Source: UBA4408 sp002389785
GTDB taxonomy: Bacteria > Bacteroidota > Bacteroidia > UBA4408
Direction: 5' to 3'
NCBI GenBank assembly: GCA_035438985.1
Contig: DAORJK010000003.1
Location: forward strand, 186,001-250,000
DNA length: 64,000 bases
Made by a program: the position numbers and the translations under genes. The notes beneath the pieces were generated by a model that was not told the origin of the DNA, did not search any database, and saw only the letters and a list, made by a program, of their open reading frames with translations. Below are positions 19,701 to 29,800 of the stretch, piece by piece (position 1 is the stretch's first letter; each line of letters opens with the position of its first letter).

Positions 19701-22700
19701 GTCGTTATTTCCAAAACAGCTTACAGCTGTGATGTTCGCTGGATTAATAACAGCAGAAAGTGCCGAAGATGGTTGTGTAATGATGACCGATAAAACTACG
19801 GTATTGGTACAACCATTATTGTCGCGTATGGTAACTGTATAGGTACCAACAGCAAGATTTGTAGCCGTAGCTCCAGTTTGTCCGTTGCTCCAAGTATAAT
19901 TGTATGCTCCACTTCCACCAGTTCCTTGAGCTGTTGCTGAACCGGTTGCTGTTCCAAAACACAAAATATCTGTGGAAGAAACAATAGATCCGCCCAAAGC
20001 AACAGAAGGTTGTGTGATGGTTACACTTTGTATAACGGGTGTAGGACAATTGTTTGCATCACGAACATAAACCGTATAAGTTCCAATTGTTAAGTTCGAT
20101 ATTGAAGCTGTTGTTGCAGCACCGGGTACCCAAGAGTAGGTGTAAGCGCCGCTACCTCCGCTTGCAATTGCAGTTGCAACCCCCGTAGCTCCACCGTTAC
20201 ATGCAACATTTGTTTGCGAAGTTGTAGCACTTAATGCAGAGGTCGGTTGGGTAATGGTTACAGATGCTGAAACTTGAGTACTGCAACCATTGTTGTCGTT
20301 AACAAAAACGGTGTAGTTTCCACTTGCCAAACCTGTTGCTGTTAGTCCTGATTGAGATGGAGTTGAATTCCAAGAAATAGTATATAATCCACTACCTCCT
20401 GTTATAACCGCGGTAGCAGTTCCTGCATTTCCTCCAAAGCATGTATTATCGGTATGACTAGGTATTGATACCGCTAAAGCTCCGCTTGGTTGTGTAATGG
20501 TAGCCTGCAATACAAAAGGCACAGTACATCCGTTGCGATCGAACACCTGCACTGTGTATACTCCTGCTGTTAAACCGCTTGCATTGGGTGAATTATTTAC
20601 AAATGCTCCACCCGGTCCATTCCATGAATAATCGTAAACTCCACTACCTCCTGTTGGACTTACGGTTACAGTTCCATTGTTTCCGCCAAAACAAGAAATA
20701 TTGGTATTGCTTATTGTTCCTCCTAAAGCATTGGTTGGCTCTGTTATGGACACATTTATAACTACAGGAGTAGCACATCCGTTAGCATCACGAACTGTAA
20801 CCTGATAGCTTCCGGCGCATAAATTAGTAGCTGTGGCTGTATTCTGAACTGGTGTTGTAGTCCAGGTATAGGTATAAGAACCACTTCCGCCGCTAGCGTT
20901 TACGGTTGCTGAACCGTTGCAAGCTCCCTTACACAATACGTTGCTTTTAGGTCCTAAAACCGCTGAAAATACCAAGGCGGGCTCTGTTATTGTAACCGAT
21001 AAGTTAACCGGAACCGTACAACCATTATTGTCAAATACATTTACCGAATATACACCGGCAGCCAATCCTGTAGCGGTAGCTGTTAATTGACCATTGCTCC
21101 AAGAGTAGGAATATGCACCACTTCCTCCCGATCCTGCAGCTGTAGCTGAACCACTGGCCTCACCCTTACACAATACATTGCTTTGCGCAGTTATTGAAGC
21201 CCCTAAAACTGTAGCTGGTTGGGTTATAACAACCGGTACAGTCGCACTACAGTTACGTGCATCCTTCACAATAACGTTGTAAGTTCCGGCTGCTAGGCCT
21301 GTAGCCGTTTGAGTAAACTGTCCATTGCTCCAAGTGTAGGTATATGGCAAAGTCCCACCTGAAGGAGTAACAGTAGCCGATCCGGTTGCTCCACCATTGC
21401 AAAACACATTGGTTTGCGAAGTAATTGCAGCAGACAGTGCAGCACTTGGCTGTGTTATAGTTACAGTGTTGGTAGCAACACAAGCATTTACATCACGGAT
21501 GGTAATGGTATAGGTACCTGGAGGCAAATTAGTTGCTGTTGCAGTATTTTGAATTGGTGATGAATTCCAAGTATAGGTATACGGTGCAGTACCTCCAGAT
21601 GCAACAACTGTTGCTGTTCCATTAGCCTGCCCGAAACAACTCACAGGGGCACTTGAACTAACAGTAGCTGTTAAGTTTCCATTAGGTTGTGTTAAGGTAA
21701 CACATTGACCTCCTACCCCGTTGGTACATCCATTCACATCGCGTACGGTAACACAATAGGTCCCGGCAGCTAAGCCTGTTGGACTTTGAACATTTGAATT
21801 AAACCCTCCCGGACCGGTCCAGGTATAAGTATAGGGCGGGGTTCCACCCGAAGGATTGGTTGTGATTGAACCTGTTGACGATCCATTGCAAGCGATGTTG
21901 AAACCTCCAATAACTGTTGGACTATTTAAGTTTCCATTAAGTACTCCCGGTTGGGTTAATGTAAAGGATCCTGTTTTAGTACAACCTTTACTATCAGTAA
22001 CAGTTACTGTGTAATTACCCGGTCCTTTACCTGTAATATCTTTGCTCGTTACAGGTGGTGTATTCCAGCTGTAGCTGTAGGTTCCCAAACCACCGGTTGG
22101 GTTAAGTACAACCGAACCTGTTGTTTGCCCATTACACAAAATATTGGTAGGAACAGCATTTAAGTTGATGTCGCTAACTTTAATCGTTGAACGTCTAATG
22201 TTGCTACAAGCTCCGGCAGTCGTAGTTAATGTGTAGGTGGTTGTAGTGGTTGGACTAGCAATTGGATTTTTGATTGATGGTGAATTAAGTCCGGTTGTTG
22301 GAAGCCAATTAAAAGTTAATCCGGACGTAGTTGTTGTTAATTGTACTGATTGCCCAGGGCATATAGAATCTTTTGGTGGGTTTATCGTAACATAGAGAGA
22401 ATCGTGTATTTCTATTTTCAAACTATCTGTTGGAGGATTTCCTGCACACAAAGGATTTCCAATATATACGGTAACGCCCTCTATTCCTTCGTTCAAACCA
22501 TCGTTAATAGGAGTTATTACAAAACTTGCAGTAGCTACGTTAGCAGGAAAAAACACTGAACTTCCAGCATTGCTCACTGTGTAATCTGTGTTTTTTATTG
22601 CAGTACCGCCAAATGAAAAGGGAACAGTTAAGGTTTTATTGTTTACTGGAAACCGTGTAAAGGTTACTGTTGCAGGATTACAACCTTCAATCATTTGTGG

Positions 22701-23507
22701 CAATGAGTTGAGCGTTGCATAGCTTATGGTAACATTATTACTCTCAATCTGTTCAATAAATACACCCGAATCCCATTTACGATCAGACGCATCGGCAATT
22801 ACTAGTTTCAAGTGATAGGTTTGACATGGTTGAACGGCTGAAATTGCGGTCAGGTTTTTAGTAAAGCCATCGTATTGTATCGTTTGTCCGGGAACGGTTT
22901 GGTTGTCTACGTAATAGGCACAATTGGTGCAGGGTCCGGTATTAGCTGTTCCATTGTTTACAGTATTAATGGTACATGGCGCCCCTCCGGGTATGATGGC
23001 TATGTTTTTTGACCCCACAATTCCCGGACCTGAAATGAAGAACCCAAATACGTCATTAAATTGTGAATTTACCCATTCAGGATATTCTTCAGAGGCAAAA
23101 ACGTAATCAAATTTTAACGTATCTCCTTCCGGAATTATGTCAAACTCAAATGTACACGCATCGTAAGTTGTACGCCCTGTAACTGCATTTAATTGCGCAT
23201 CTCCGGCTGTTCCTACTTGCACCGTTTTGTTACCTACGTTATTTGGACCAATCGCATCGGTAGCAAGGCCCGATGTTAAAATTACACCGGCATTAGAACC
23301 CAAATTTGTGGCTGTTGCTGTGTAACTTCCATATCCATTTGCACCACAAACAATGGTAGGATTAAGGATTTTCACCCCTTGTCCGGCAATTTTTTGTGCC
23401 ATTTGTAAAGGTGTTTGAGTGGTGTTTACAATTAGCTGTGCCTGCAAATTACCTGTAAAAACCAATAAGGTAATTGCGCTGAATAGGGTAGATAAAAACT
23501 TTTTCAT
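13704..23507 (-). CDS. Giant SprB-repeat surface adhesin with T9SS type B C-terminal domain
   Basis: A protein of 3267 residues. A signal peptide (to about residue 23) is followed by a choice-of-anchor L domain (about 25-250, with FDYVFASEEYPEW), a Calx-beta-like stretch (about 270-370), an Ig-like segment, and then 33 SprB-type repeats by my count (about 452-3170; average near 82 residues). Each repeat follows NxxCxGxxxGxxxxxxxGGxxPYxYxW and ends near DxxGC, so most carry two Cys, possibly a disulfide. Repeat 32 lacks the GxxxG segment and repeat 33 lacks the first Cys. The C-terminus is a gliding-motility-associated domain (MPSGFSPNGDGLNDDF, about 3182 on), the type B T9SS signal. SprB itself is the mobile adhesin of gliding flavobacteria; with PorP and OmpA partners downstream, a surface adhesin is likely, gliding is not proven. 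Confidence 0.93.
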   Translation of the reverse strand: MKKFLSTLFSAITLLVFTGNLQAQLIVNTTQTPLQMAQKIAGQGVKILNPTIVCGANGYGSYTATATNLGSNAGVILTSGLATDAIGPNNVGNKTVQVGTAGDAQLNAVTGRTTYDACTFEFDIIPEGDTLKFDYVFASEEYPEWVNSQFNDVFGFFISGPGIVGSKNIAIIPGGAPCTINTVNNGTANTGPCTNCAYYVDNQTVPGQTIQYDGFTKNLTAISAVQPCQTYHLKLVIADASDRKWDSGVFIEQIESNNVTISYATLNSLPQMIEGCNPATVTFTRFPVNNKTLTVPFSFGGTAIKNTDYTVSNAGSSVFFPANVATASFVITPINDGLNEGIEGVTVYIGNPLCAGNPPTDSLKIEIHDSLYVTINPPKDSICPGQSVQLTTTTSGLTFNWLPTTGLNSPSIKNPIASPTTTTTYTLTTTAGACSNIRRSTIKVSDINLNAVPTNILCNGQTTGSVVLNPTGGLGTYSYSWNTPPVTSKDITGKGPGNYTVTVTDSKGCTKTGSFTLTQPGVLNGNLNSPTVIGGFNIACNGSSTGSITTNPSGGTPPYTYTWTGPGGFNSNVQSPTGLAAGTYCVTVRDVNGCTNGVGGQCVTLTQPNGNLTATVSSSAPVSCFGQANGTATVVASGGTAPYTYTWNSSPIQNTATATNLPPGTYTITIRDVNACVATNTVTITQPSAALSAAITSQTNVFCNGGATGSATVTPSGGTLPYTYTWSNGQFTQTATGLAAGTYNVIVKDARNCSATVPVVITQPATVLGASITAQSNVLCKGEASGSATAAGSGGSGAYSYSWSNGQLTATATGLAAGVYSVNVFDNNGCTVPVNLSVTITEPALVFSAVLGPKSNVLCKGACNGSATVNASGGSGSYTYTWTTTPVQNTATATNLCAGSYQVTVRDANGCATPVVINVSITEPTNALGGTISNTNISCFGGNNGTVTVSPTGGSGVYDYSWNGPGGAFVNNSPNASGLTAGVYTVQVFDRNGCTVPFVLQATITQPSGALAVSIPSHTDNTCFGGNAGTATAVITGGSGLYTISWNSTPSQSGLTATGLASGNYTVFVNDNNGCSTQVSASVTITQPTSALSATTSQTNVACNGGATGVATAIASGGSGAYTYSWVPGAATTASISNLTIGTYTVYVRDANNCPTPVIQSVTITQPSVALGGSIVSSTDILCFGTATGSATAQGTGGSGAYNYTWSNGQTGATATNLAVGTYTVTIRDNNGCTNTVVLSVIITQPSSALSAVINPANITAVSCFGNNDGQIIVTASGGSGVYDYSWSGPGGPFVNNAAVAANLIAGNYTVQVFDHNGCATPIVLNATITQPTGNLSAIATTTNFNGFSIACYGGTTNINLAVSGGNPAYTYTWSGPSTFTSSIEDLTGVAAGLYSVIVSDTKGCSTTTSITLTEPSDDSLSFVMTSAPCAGGNTGTINITPFGGVTPYTYNWNGPSIVNVTTQDLANLDNGFYTVIITDANNCKDTTVITVTQPSSLITNHTNSTYPGGFQVQCNGGNNGFINTTTSGGTPPYTRTWIKTNPPGVIAATTANISTLTAATYELIITDQNGCIDNEVVILTEPDSITSNLAVSSIVTCNGTTTGCLSTSVSGGVPPYNYVWSGPGSPFPSTPSICNAGAGSYTVAITDASGCSNPNLEHQIVLTQPAVLTANAAIQTGILCNNQPTGAINLTVSGGSAPYTFTWTGPAGYTASTEDIFGLAAGLYSVTVRDSNLCSVTTSITLTQPDPIVPIANIPNPNGFNIACFGGNTGSIALSVTGGTGVFTYLWSGTGAPFGNVSSISNLVAGTYTVRVSDSNGCFTSDTSFTLTQPTQLFVIDSVVTLSGCNGAAGGSIKALATGGVGSYTYTWNTVPQQLTQTAVNLVGGNYTVTVKDGNNCSAQATANIPTLPPLDSTLVSSNITNVLCNGALTGAITLTVNGGLAPFTYSWVPAIIGNIPNPSGLPAGFYSVVITDANNCSTTSIHYEITQPAALNLSFTGITNVNCFGGVNGTINASVTGGVGNYNYTWSGACIGCPNSPNLSGLTAGIYNLTVSDDNACTVSGVDSITQPVSNLSASASSPVVNGGYNITCNGASTGNINLVVTGGTGPYTFTWTAAGFATAFTQNLSGLKAKTYTVVVVDSKGCTTSTSITLTQPPLLVLNTTERTFIGGNNISCNGAQDGCIDATVSGGTAPYTYSWTGPNGYNSTNEDICNLFAGLYILTATDANGCEVFKAVTLTEPDPLAGSLAPSFFNGGWNIGCNGDSTGFITLTVTGGTSGYEFIWSTSDTTQDIFNLPAGGYNVLVTDPNGCEFRDSISLYEPPVLLASIISPEFIGGWNISCFGFNNGVDSLDVQGGTPAYNYSWVGPGGFTSSNEDISGLFAGIYTATITDDNGCILIKTDTLIEPPALDFTLFSPTFIGGNNISCYGDSSGSITSTVTGGTTLYSYTWNGPNVTNVHTSSLTNLVAGNYVLTVTDTNGCNLTKNIVLTQPTPLSTQVIPTVVAGGFNITCRGTNTGVITVIDGGGTAPYTYTWTDSAGTVIANTANIDSLYAGTYTIAVADANGCDTLVTVTLTEPLELNDTITSPVFIGGTSLRCFNDNSGSIIISEVGGAPPFNHAWSGPGGFTASNDTLTGLAAGSYSVLITDANGCTKTDSIVLTQPAVLALTLVPTVYVNGLNIRCFNDSSGVIIANISGGTQGYSYSWTGPNGFTATTKDLIGVVAGQYCLTVTDTNGCSVNQCQTLTQPTSALSGILSSPLLAGGFNVSCNGSNDGTIYLSFSGGSPGFTIDWRGPNGFADSAVFASATSDTLFNLYAGTYTVVMLDTNTCAYTDSITLTQPGNPIEGVLTPFVYPGGNNVTCFGSSDGAIDLSVTGGIAPYTYSWSTSAVTQDISNLSAGIYTVTITDSINCFKTYSDTLVQPDTISSTLLAQVYAGGFNITCNGFSNGAVSSSYTGGTIGFTFGWTGPGGFSSTSQNISGVPKGTYCLVVRDTNGCVSNQKCITLIEPNTVSIIETHPPVDCSYLPSNISLTVSGGTSPYSYSWSGPGITAADTTNSISGLLSGNYSVTVVDGNSCVTALSAPVVIYVPDSLKIKLSAVSFPPANYNISNFGLSDGVITTIVTGGTQNYNYSWSNIEGTFSSASQNLNSMPKGVYIVTVTDAYNCALSDTIELREPYELQMPSGFSPNGDGLNDDFYVHGLDIYPDNVIVVFNRWGNQVYTKDSYYRDWTGLSDKGEPLPDGTYFVVLKIKNSDIILKGYVDLRRN

Positions 23508-23540
23508 GATAGGGCCTGTTTACTATTTTTATTGAGCTAT

Positions 23541-23556
23541 TCTCTACTGATAGAGA
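23541..23556 (-). promoter_or_regulatory. Small hairpin in the adhesin mRNA leader
   Basis: TCTCTA and TAGAGA flank a 4-base loop, 34 to 49 bases before the start codon of the SprB-repeat gene. If transcription starts at the TACATTTG promoter, this hairpin lies in the leader. Function unknown. Confidence 0.3.
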
Positions 23557-23585
23557 TTCTATTTATGGTGCTAAATACGTTTTTT

Positions 23586-23593
23586 CAAATGTA
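23586..23593 (-). promoter_or_regulatory. Candidate -7 box (TACATTTG) for the adhesin operon
   Basis: On the minus strand it reads TACATTTG, matching the Bacteroidota TAnnTTTG box, about 80 bases before the ATG at 23507. No clear TTG -33 element is seen at the right distance, so confidence is limited. Confidence 0.4.
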
Positions 23594-23812
23594 GAAAGCT
23601 ATTTTTATTGTTTCTAAAGATACAAACTAAAAGTTTTAAACATTGCCTTCCTAATAAACTTTTTCATTTGTAATTGCTTATCCTTTACTCAGCATACGAT
23701 AAAACGTTGAAGCTGGTTGCAAAATTCTGATGGTTTATAAAACATCATCGTTAGTTGGTAGGTAGCTTTGTTTTAAAGCGTTTCAGAGCAACAGAAATCG
23801 ATCTAAAAAAAA

Positions 23813-23831
23813 GAGCGGCTTTCTACCGCTC
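23813..23831 (-). terminator. Rho-independent terminator after the 2098-residue protein gene
   Basis: GAGCGG (23813-23818) and CCGCTC (23826-23831) form a 6-bp GC-rich stem with a 7-base loop. On the minus strand it is followed by eight T. A run of T also follows on the plus strand, so it could work in both directions. It lies 25 bases past the stop at 23856. Confidence 0.8.
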
Positions 23832-23855
23832 ATTTTTTTCAATTTAAAGACATGG

Positions 23856-26800
23856 TTATAACTTCAGCTTGTAATGCTGTTTGATATTACCATTTGTTAT
23901 TTCAAGTGTATAAATACCTTTACTAATCGTTGGCCAATTTAGTTGAACATAGCCACTTTGATGTAATGTTTTAGCAATGGCGTTTCCAACCTGTTTACCT
24001 GTTGAAGTAAACAATCTGAACTGAACCGCTTTTGAACCATTAACATCAAATGTTATTTTGCAAGTTGTACCTTCCACACTTACACTAAATTGCTCACTAG
24101 CGGGTAGTGTAGTTTGTGCGGTAACGTTATCAACACGAATGTTTTGTTGTGCTGTACTAATGCAACCGGCTAAATTGCTACAGGTAAGTACAACGGAATA
24201 ATTGCCCGGTTGTAAAAAGGTGTGCACAGGATTGCTGCTGCTGTCGATGAAGGAACCGTCGCCAAAATCCCAACTATAGCTTAAAGCTCCCAACGAATTA
24301 TTGGTAAACTGCACAGAAGTATTTCCGGGATAATGAAGCAATGTATCGCTTACTTCGAAATAGGCCTTTAATTCTTCTACCGCTAAATGTAAAATAAATC
24401 TGCTGTAAGCGCTCACCGTATCAATACCGGAATAAAACGAGTAACTACTGTCACTCAGTAAATCTACTTTATTACCTGTTAATTTATCTTCAAAAACAAG
24501 GCATTTAAAGCTTTTAAAAGAGTTTAATCCCTTAAAATTTAGTGTATAATTGCCTGCTGTGTTCACCTTAACTTTTACATCTACTTGCATATTATTTAGA
24601 GGCATTTCAAAGGTATTTACTACATATTCAACACCATTTAATTTGCTACAAATATTGGGTGCTGCATAATCAAAACTGTACAATTTATAGGCATCAAATG
24701 CCGGATCAAAATTGGTACTCGCACCTTGTTTTAATTGAAGCACCGCTTCGTCTTTATAAATACCTCCCAAACCACTCAATTCCATCCGAAGTAAGTTCAG
24801 AGGTAAAGGATTGCCGCTTTTGTAAAAAGCCGGACTGTTATTAGCCTTGCAATCTTCAGTAATAATTAATTCGGGTGCAAGCGAATTTGCATGTACAAAA
24901 AATGATTGTGATGAAGCAATTATCTCACTTCCTCCATTAAAACTAACCCCACCAACAGAACCTACATATTGTGAATTATCGGTGTCATAAATATACACTG
25001 CGTCATCCATATTTGTTTTAGTCCAATTGGGAGAACCCCAGTCTATTGCTGATGCATACGGATTGTTTACTAAATTCCAGCCATCGTTACTCACATTTAA
25101 GTTGTTGGTGTAAGTTACTCCCAAATCCTGATCATCCAACAATGGAGGACCTGTCACACTAATTAGTTTATCGGCCACAGTGCTTGCATTATCCGCTACA
25201 AACACAAAATAACCCTTAAACGGATCAACTGCATCGGCTGAATTGGTTGCCGGAATATAGGTTGCAACTGCATCCAACAAGCCTCCCACTGTTTCATCGT
25301 AACCATAAATACTAATAAAAGTACCTGTTCCGGTAGTTGATCCGGTAAACCCAGAAGTAACTATATCGTCGCACCATTCAGCTAGTGTAGCTCCGCTTAC
25401 CGGCATTCCCATGGTTACCCAGCCAGAATTGCCTCCGGTAATAAAGCGCTGCATGGTAATGTTGCCAACCAAACCTCCATTTACTACCGGCGCTATTCGT
25501 GCAGTAGTAGTGGCCGATGATAATAGTGTAAAATTAAATCCGGTCGTAATTAAATTTCCATTCGTTAAAAATAACGCATCACTTATACTAATTGATGAAG
25601 CTAAACTTACACCGGCCGCATTGTTTATATCCAATGAGGCATAGATAGAACTTGGCGCGATGGCCGGAATACTTTGAGCAGAGGTTCCATTAAATTCCAA
25701 AGTGCTTCCGGTGGTGGTATAATTTCCACTACCGGGGCTAAAATTCGCAGCAATTTGAATAGTACCTGTGTTGTCGAAACTACGATCCCCATTTCCACTA
25801 TTGGTGATATTACCATAACTCCCTGCAGTAATGTTTTGTGCACCGGCTGAAGAATAATCGATGGTTGAATTATCCGTTACTATCAAACTGCTAATGGTAG
25901 TTGAAATGGAACTTGAAGCGCTGCCTGAAAAACCCGCTGCTTTGCTCGTTACGTAAGTTCCACTAATGCTTACCTGACCAGAACCGGTAATTTGATTTGA
26001 ACCCATGTTTAAAGTGCCGAAAGCCCCAATGCTCAATAAGCCATCGTTTGTAATATCTCCGGCTAAATTCAAATTCCCACCGTTAATGGTGATGCTGCCA
26101 CCACTTTCTACAACAATACTTTGAGCGAATTGATTACCGGCACTTATCAATGGATAAAAAGGTGCTCCCGATTCAATGAGCACATTCGTGGAGGCTGTAG
26201 GAACTCCCCCACACCAATTTCCGGCATTACTCCAATCGTTGCTAATTAAGCCCAACCAGGTTCCGGGTAAACTCTTGGTGAGCGTAATTGTATTAGGAGT
26301 ATTTCCACATGGGCTAATTCCCAGTGCTGTGAGTGTAATTTGCACACTTCCCACAAGTAAATCGGAGGCTCCAAAAGTGTAAGTACTGGCCAACAAACCG
26401 CTATTATTAAAGGTACCGTCTCCGGCTGTCGACCAAAGTACGCCTGAATTATTGCTTGCAGTAGCTGCACTAAAGGTAAAACTGTTGCTACCACAAGCTA
26501 CAGCATTTCCTCCGGCATTTGCAATTGCAAGTGGATTAACTGTTACCAAAGGCGTTCCGCTTAATCCGCTTCCGCCGCAACCTCCTGTACTGGTAACTGA
26601 TACCAGCGAATATGTTTTTGTTGATGAGGGTGTAACAGAAATTGAACTACCACTGGTATATCCGTTTACGGTTGATGGGGTTGTTCCATCACTATAAACC
26701 ACTGAAAATGGCGAGGTTCCACCGCTGATAGCAACGCTTAAATTGGTGCTGTTTCCGGTGCAAATTGTTGTTGATCCCGACAAAATAGCCGCAGTGGAAC

Positions 26801-29800
26801 CAAAGTTTACAGTAACGGTTGGAGTTCCGCTTAAACCGGTTCCTACACAACCACCGGTGCCGGTTACCGAAACCAAAGAATAAGTTGTAGTAGCAACAGG
26901 TGTTACAGGAATTGCACTACCACTGGTATATCCATTCACCGTAAAGGAAGTAACGCCATCGGAATAAACAACTGAAAATGGTGGTGTTCCTCCGGTGATA
27001 GCGACACTCAAATTCGTACTGTTCCCATTGCAAATTGAAGCTGTTCCCGAAAGCACAGCTGCTGATGAATTAACACAACCACTGGTTGCGATATTGATGA
27101 TACCTGTCGATGGTGACAAAAACCAAGTATTGTTCTTATTAGTGGCTGGTGAGGAAGTACTACCCCAAGAACCATTGGCTTGATTGCTCCCCCCTAGCGT
27201 AAGGGAATTGGCAGATGAAGTGAAAGTTGAGAGATTGGCTTTTGCTGTACCACTAATTGAAATATTCGCAAATATGCTCAATGCAGCAGCAAACGTTTTA
27301 TTTCCGCTAACAGCGAGCGCTAAATTGGTATAATTTCCATTAGATATGGTTTGATTACCTGCAGCATTAAATGTAATTGTTCCTCCCCAATTTTTTCCAT
27401 TACTTATAGGCGTTGCAGAAGTGTTTTGAGTTAGAATATTTCCGGCATTTGAAGGACTTCCCGAAACGCTTAAAGTATTTGTCACCATATCCAAAGTTCC
27501 ACCTAGGGTAGTTGATAAAATGCTACAACTTATATTTCCTCCGGCAGTTTGTGTTCCGGTAGTATTACTTAATGCTAAAGTTGCATAAGCTGGAGTTGAA
27601 TAAACTGTTTGTCCACCATTACTTCTATTGTAGTTTACAGTTCCTCCGGCAAGTGCGAGTGTGCTAAAGTTTAGTGGAAAATTACTCCCGGCTTGTCCTC
27701 CGCTAGTACCTCCCAAACGCAGCGTACCTGAAATTGTTAATGTTCCACCTGCTGCAGTTCGATTACTTGTGAAGGTACTTAAATCATAAATTCCATTTAC
27801 AGTTAATACCGATGTTATTGGTGTATTAATACTTAAAGTCGTGGTTGAACTCCCGGAGATGATGAGTGTTGAAAATGTAGAGGAGGTGCTTCCAACTAAG
27901 GTTTGAGTAACACCATTAAAATTTACCACGCCGTTATTGTGGGTAAAAGTTCCTCCGTTATTTGTCCAGTTACCACTCACGGTAAATGAACCAGTGCTTC
28001 CCGGTGCAGAAAGTGTTCCACTACTTAAAAGCACATTTGTACATACTGTATTTCCAGCTGTTCCCGAAAGTCCGGTGTAGGTTCCCCCCGAAACAGTGAG
28101 TCCGCCATTAAAGGTTTGTGCAGCTGTTCCTGCAGTGTAAGTTCCACCGCTAACGCTTGTTAAACCGCTTATTGTGCTGGCAAAATTATTTGCATTAAAG
28201 GTTCCTGCGCTTACTTCAAATGCTCCACCTAGAATCAAAGCAGATGAAGTTCGTTGAAATGTTCCCGCACCGGCTTTTGTTAATTTGTTACTTCCGGTGC
28301 TTATTGTTCCTGATAATTGGACTGTGCCGGCAGCAATTTGAGTTATGGTTAAGGGTTGATTGAGCGTTATTGTTCCACTAAAAACTGAAGTATTCGCTGT
28401 GTTTCCACCTAGACTGTATACCCCCGAACTTACCTGATTGGCAATGGTAACTGCACGTGCTATAGTGAAAGCTCCACCGGTTAACAAAGTGGGACTTAAA
28501 TTGGAAATAGTTGTGGCAACATCTCCCAAAGTAACGGCTGTTGCTGAATTTCCAAAAGGACCGTTTGTGCTTACCGATACCGAAGCTCCGGCAATTAAGG
28601 TACCACCGCTGATAGTGGTTGTTCCGGTATAAGAGCTGGTTCCGCTAAGTGTTGCGGTGCTGGTTGCTATTTTAGTTAATGAAAGCGTCCCGGTCGAATT
28701 ACTGATAACACCGGACAATGTAAGCACTTGTCCTTCTGCGCTTGTTGCTGTAATTCCTCCCAAATTCAAATTAAAGGTTCCGGCCGTTGCTAAATTAATG
28801 TTCGATGCTATCGTTCGAGTTGAACCATACGCATCTATAGTTGAGTTAGACGCTGTTACAGTTAATGGACGGCTAAATGTAGTGGCATTATTTTGTAAGG
28901 TTCCTCCATTTAAATTTATTCCTGATGCGTTGTTCCCAAATGCCCCATTGGTTGAAGCTACAACAGTGTTGTTACTTGCTCTGAGAATTCCGGCAGAAAT
29001 AGTAGTAGTCCCCGAATAAGTATTTAACGCAGCAAGCTCCATACAACCAACACCTGTTTTAATTATTCCAAAGCTTGCACCACTCACAATACCACTAATG
29101 GTCAAATCTTTTGCAGTAGTTCCATCGTCGGCTACTGTAAAGGTGCGTGTGGCCCTGAGCGAAATCGGGCACGTAATTACCGCTCCTACTGTACCTGTAC
29201 CTGCGCTGTTTACCGTAACATTTCCTCCTAAATTTAAAGTACCGGTTCCTGATATGGTTGCTGCAGCTGTAGCTGCACAAAATAACACCATGCTAAGTGG
29301 TGCTGTGGTGGCTCCTAAAGAAAAGGTTGATAAACCAAGTGTTGCACCTGCATTTACGGTAAGTATATTGCTTAGGTTTGTATTCGCTCTTAAGCTCTTC
29401 GTACTATTGTTCGTAAGGGTTAAGTTATAATACGTAAAAGTTCCAATCGTTTGCGCCCCTCCTCCATTGTAGTTTACCGTACCCGTTGAAGGAGTAAGCG
29501 TACCTCCTCCACCCGAAAACAAAGACCCTCCAACATTTAGTAATCCTGCTCCTGTAAAGCTAATCGTTGCGCCCCTACGGCCACTGTTGTTGGTTGTGAT
29601 GTTTCCGGTTATCGTCACAGTTCCGGTTGATATAGTTAGTCGATGCCGTGAACTATTGCCGGTATTGGTATATGCAAGTGTAGCAGCTGTTAGGCTTCCA
29701 CTACCTACTGCCAATAAATTGATATTGCTTGTACCCGGACCGGCCGCACGAGGTATGGTGATTGTTCCTGAAACACTCAGGCTATTGCTTCCCGAAATTG

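Larger units (their letters stand above)
23508..23855. other. Intergenic region upstream of the adhesin operon
   Basis: This 348-base stretch lacks a credible gene. It holds the likely promoter and a 5'-leader hairpin of the adhesin operon at its left side and the terminator of the next upstream gene at its right side; both are listed separately. The middle part is plain AT-rich sequence. Confidence 0.6.
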
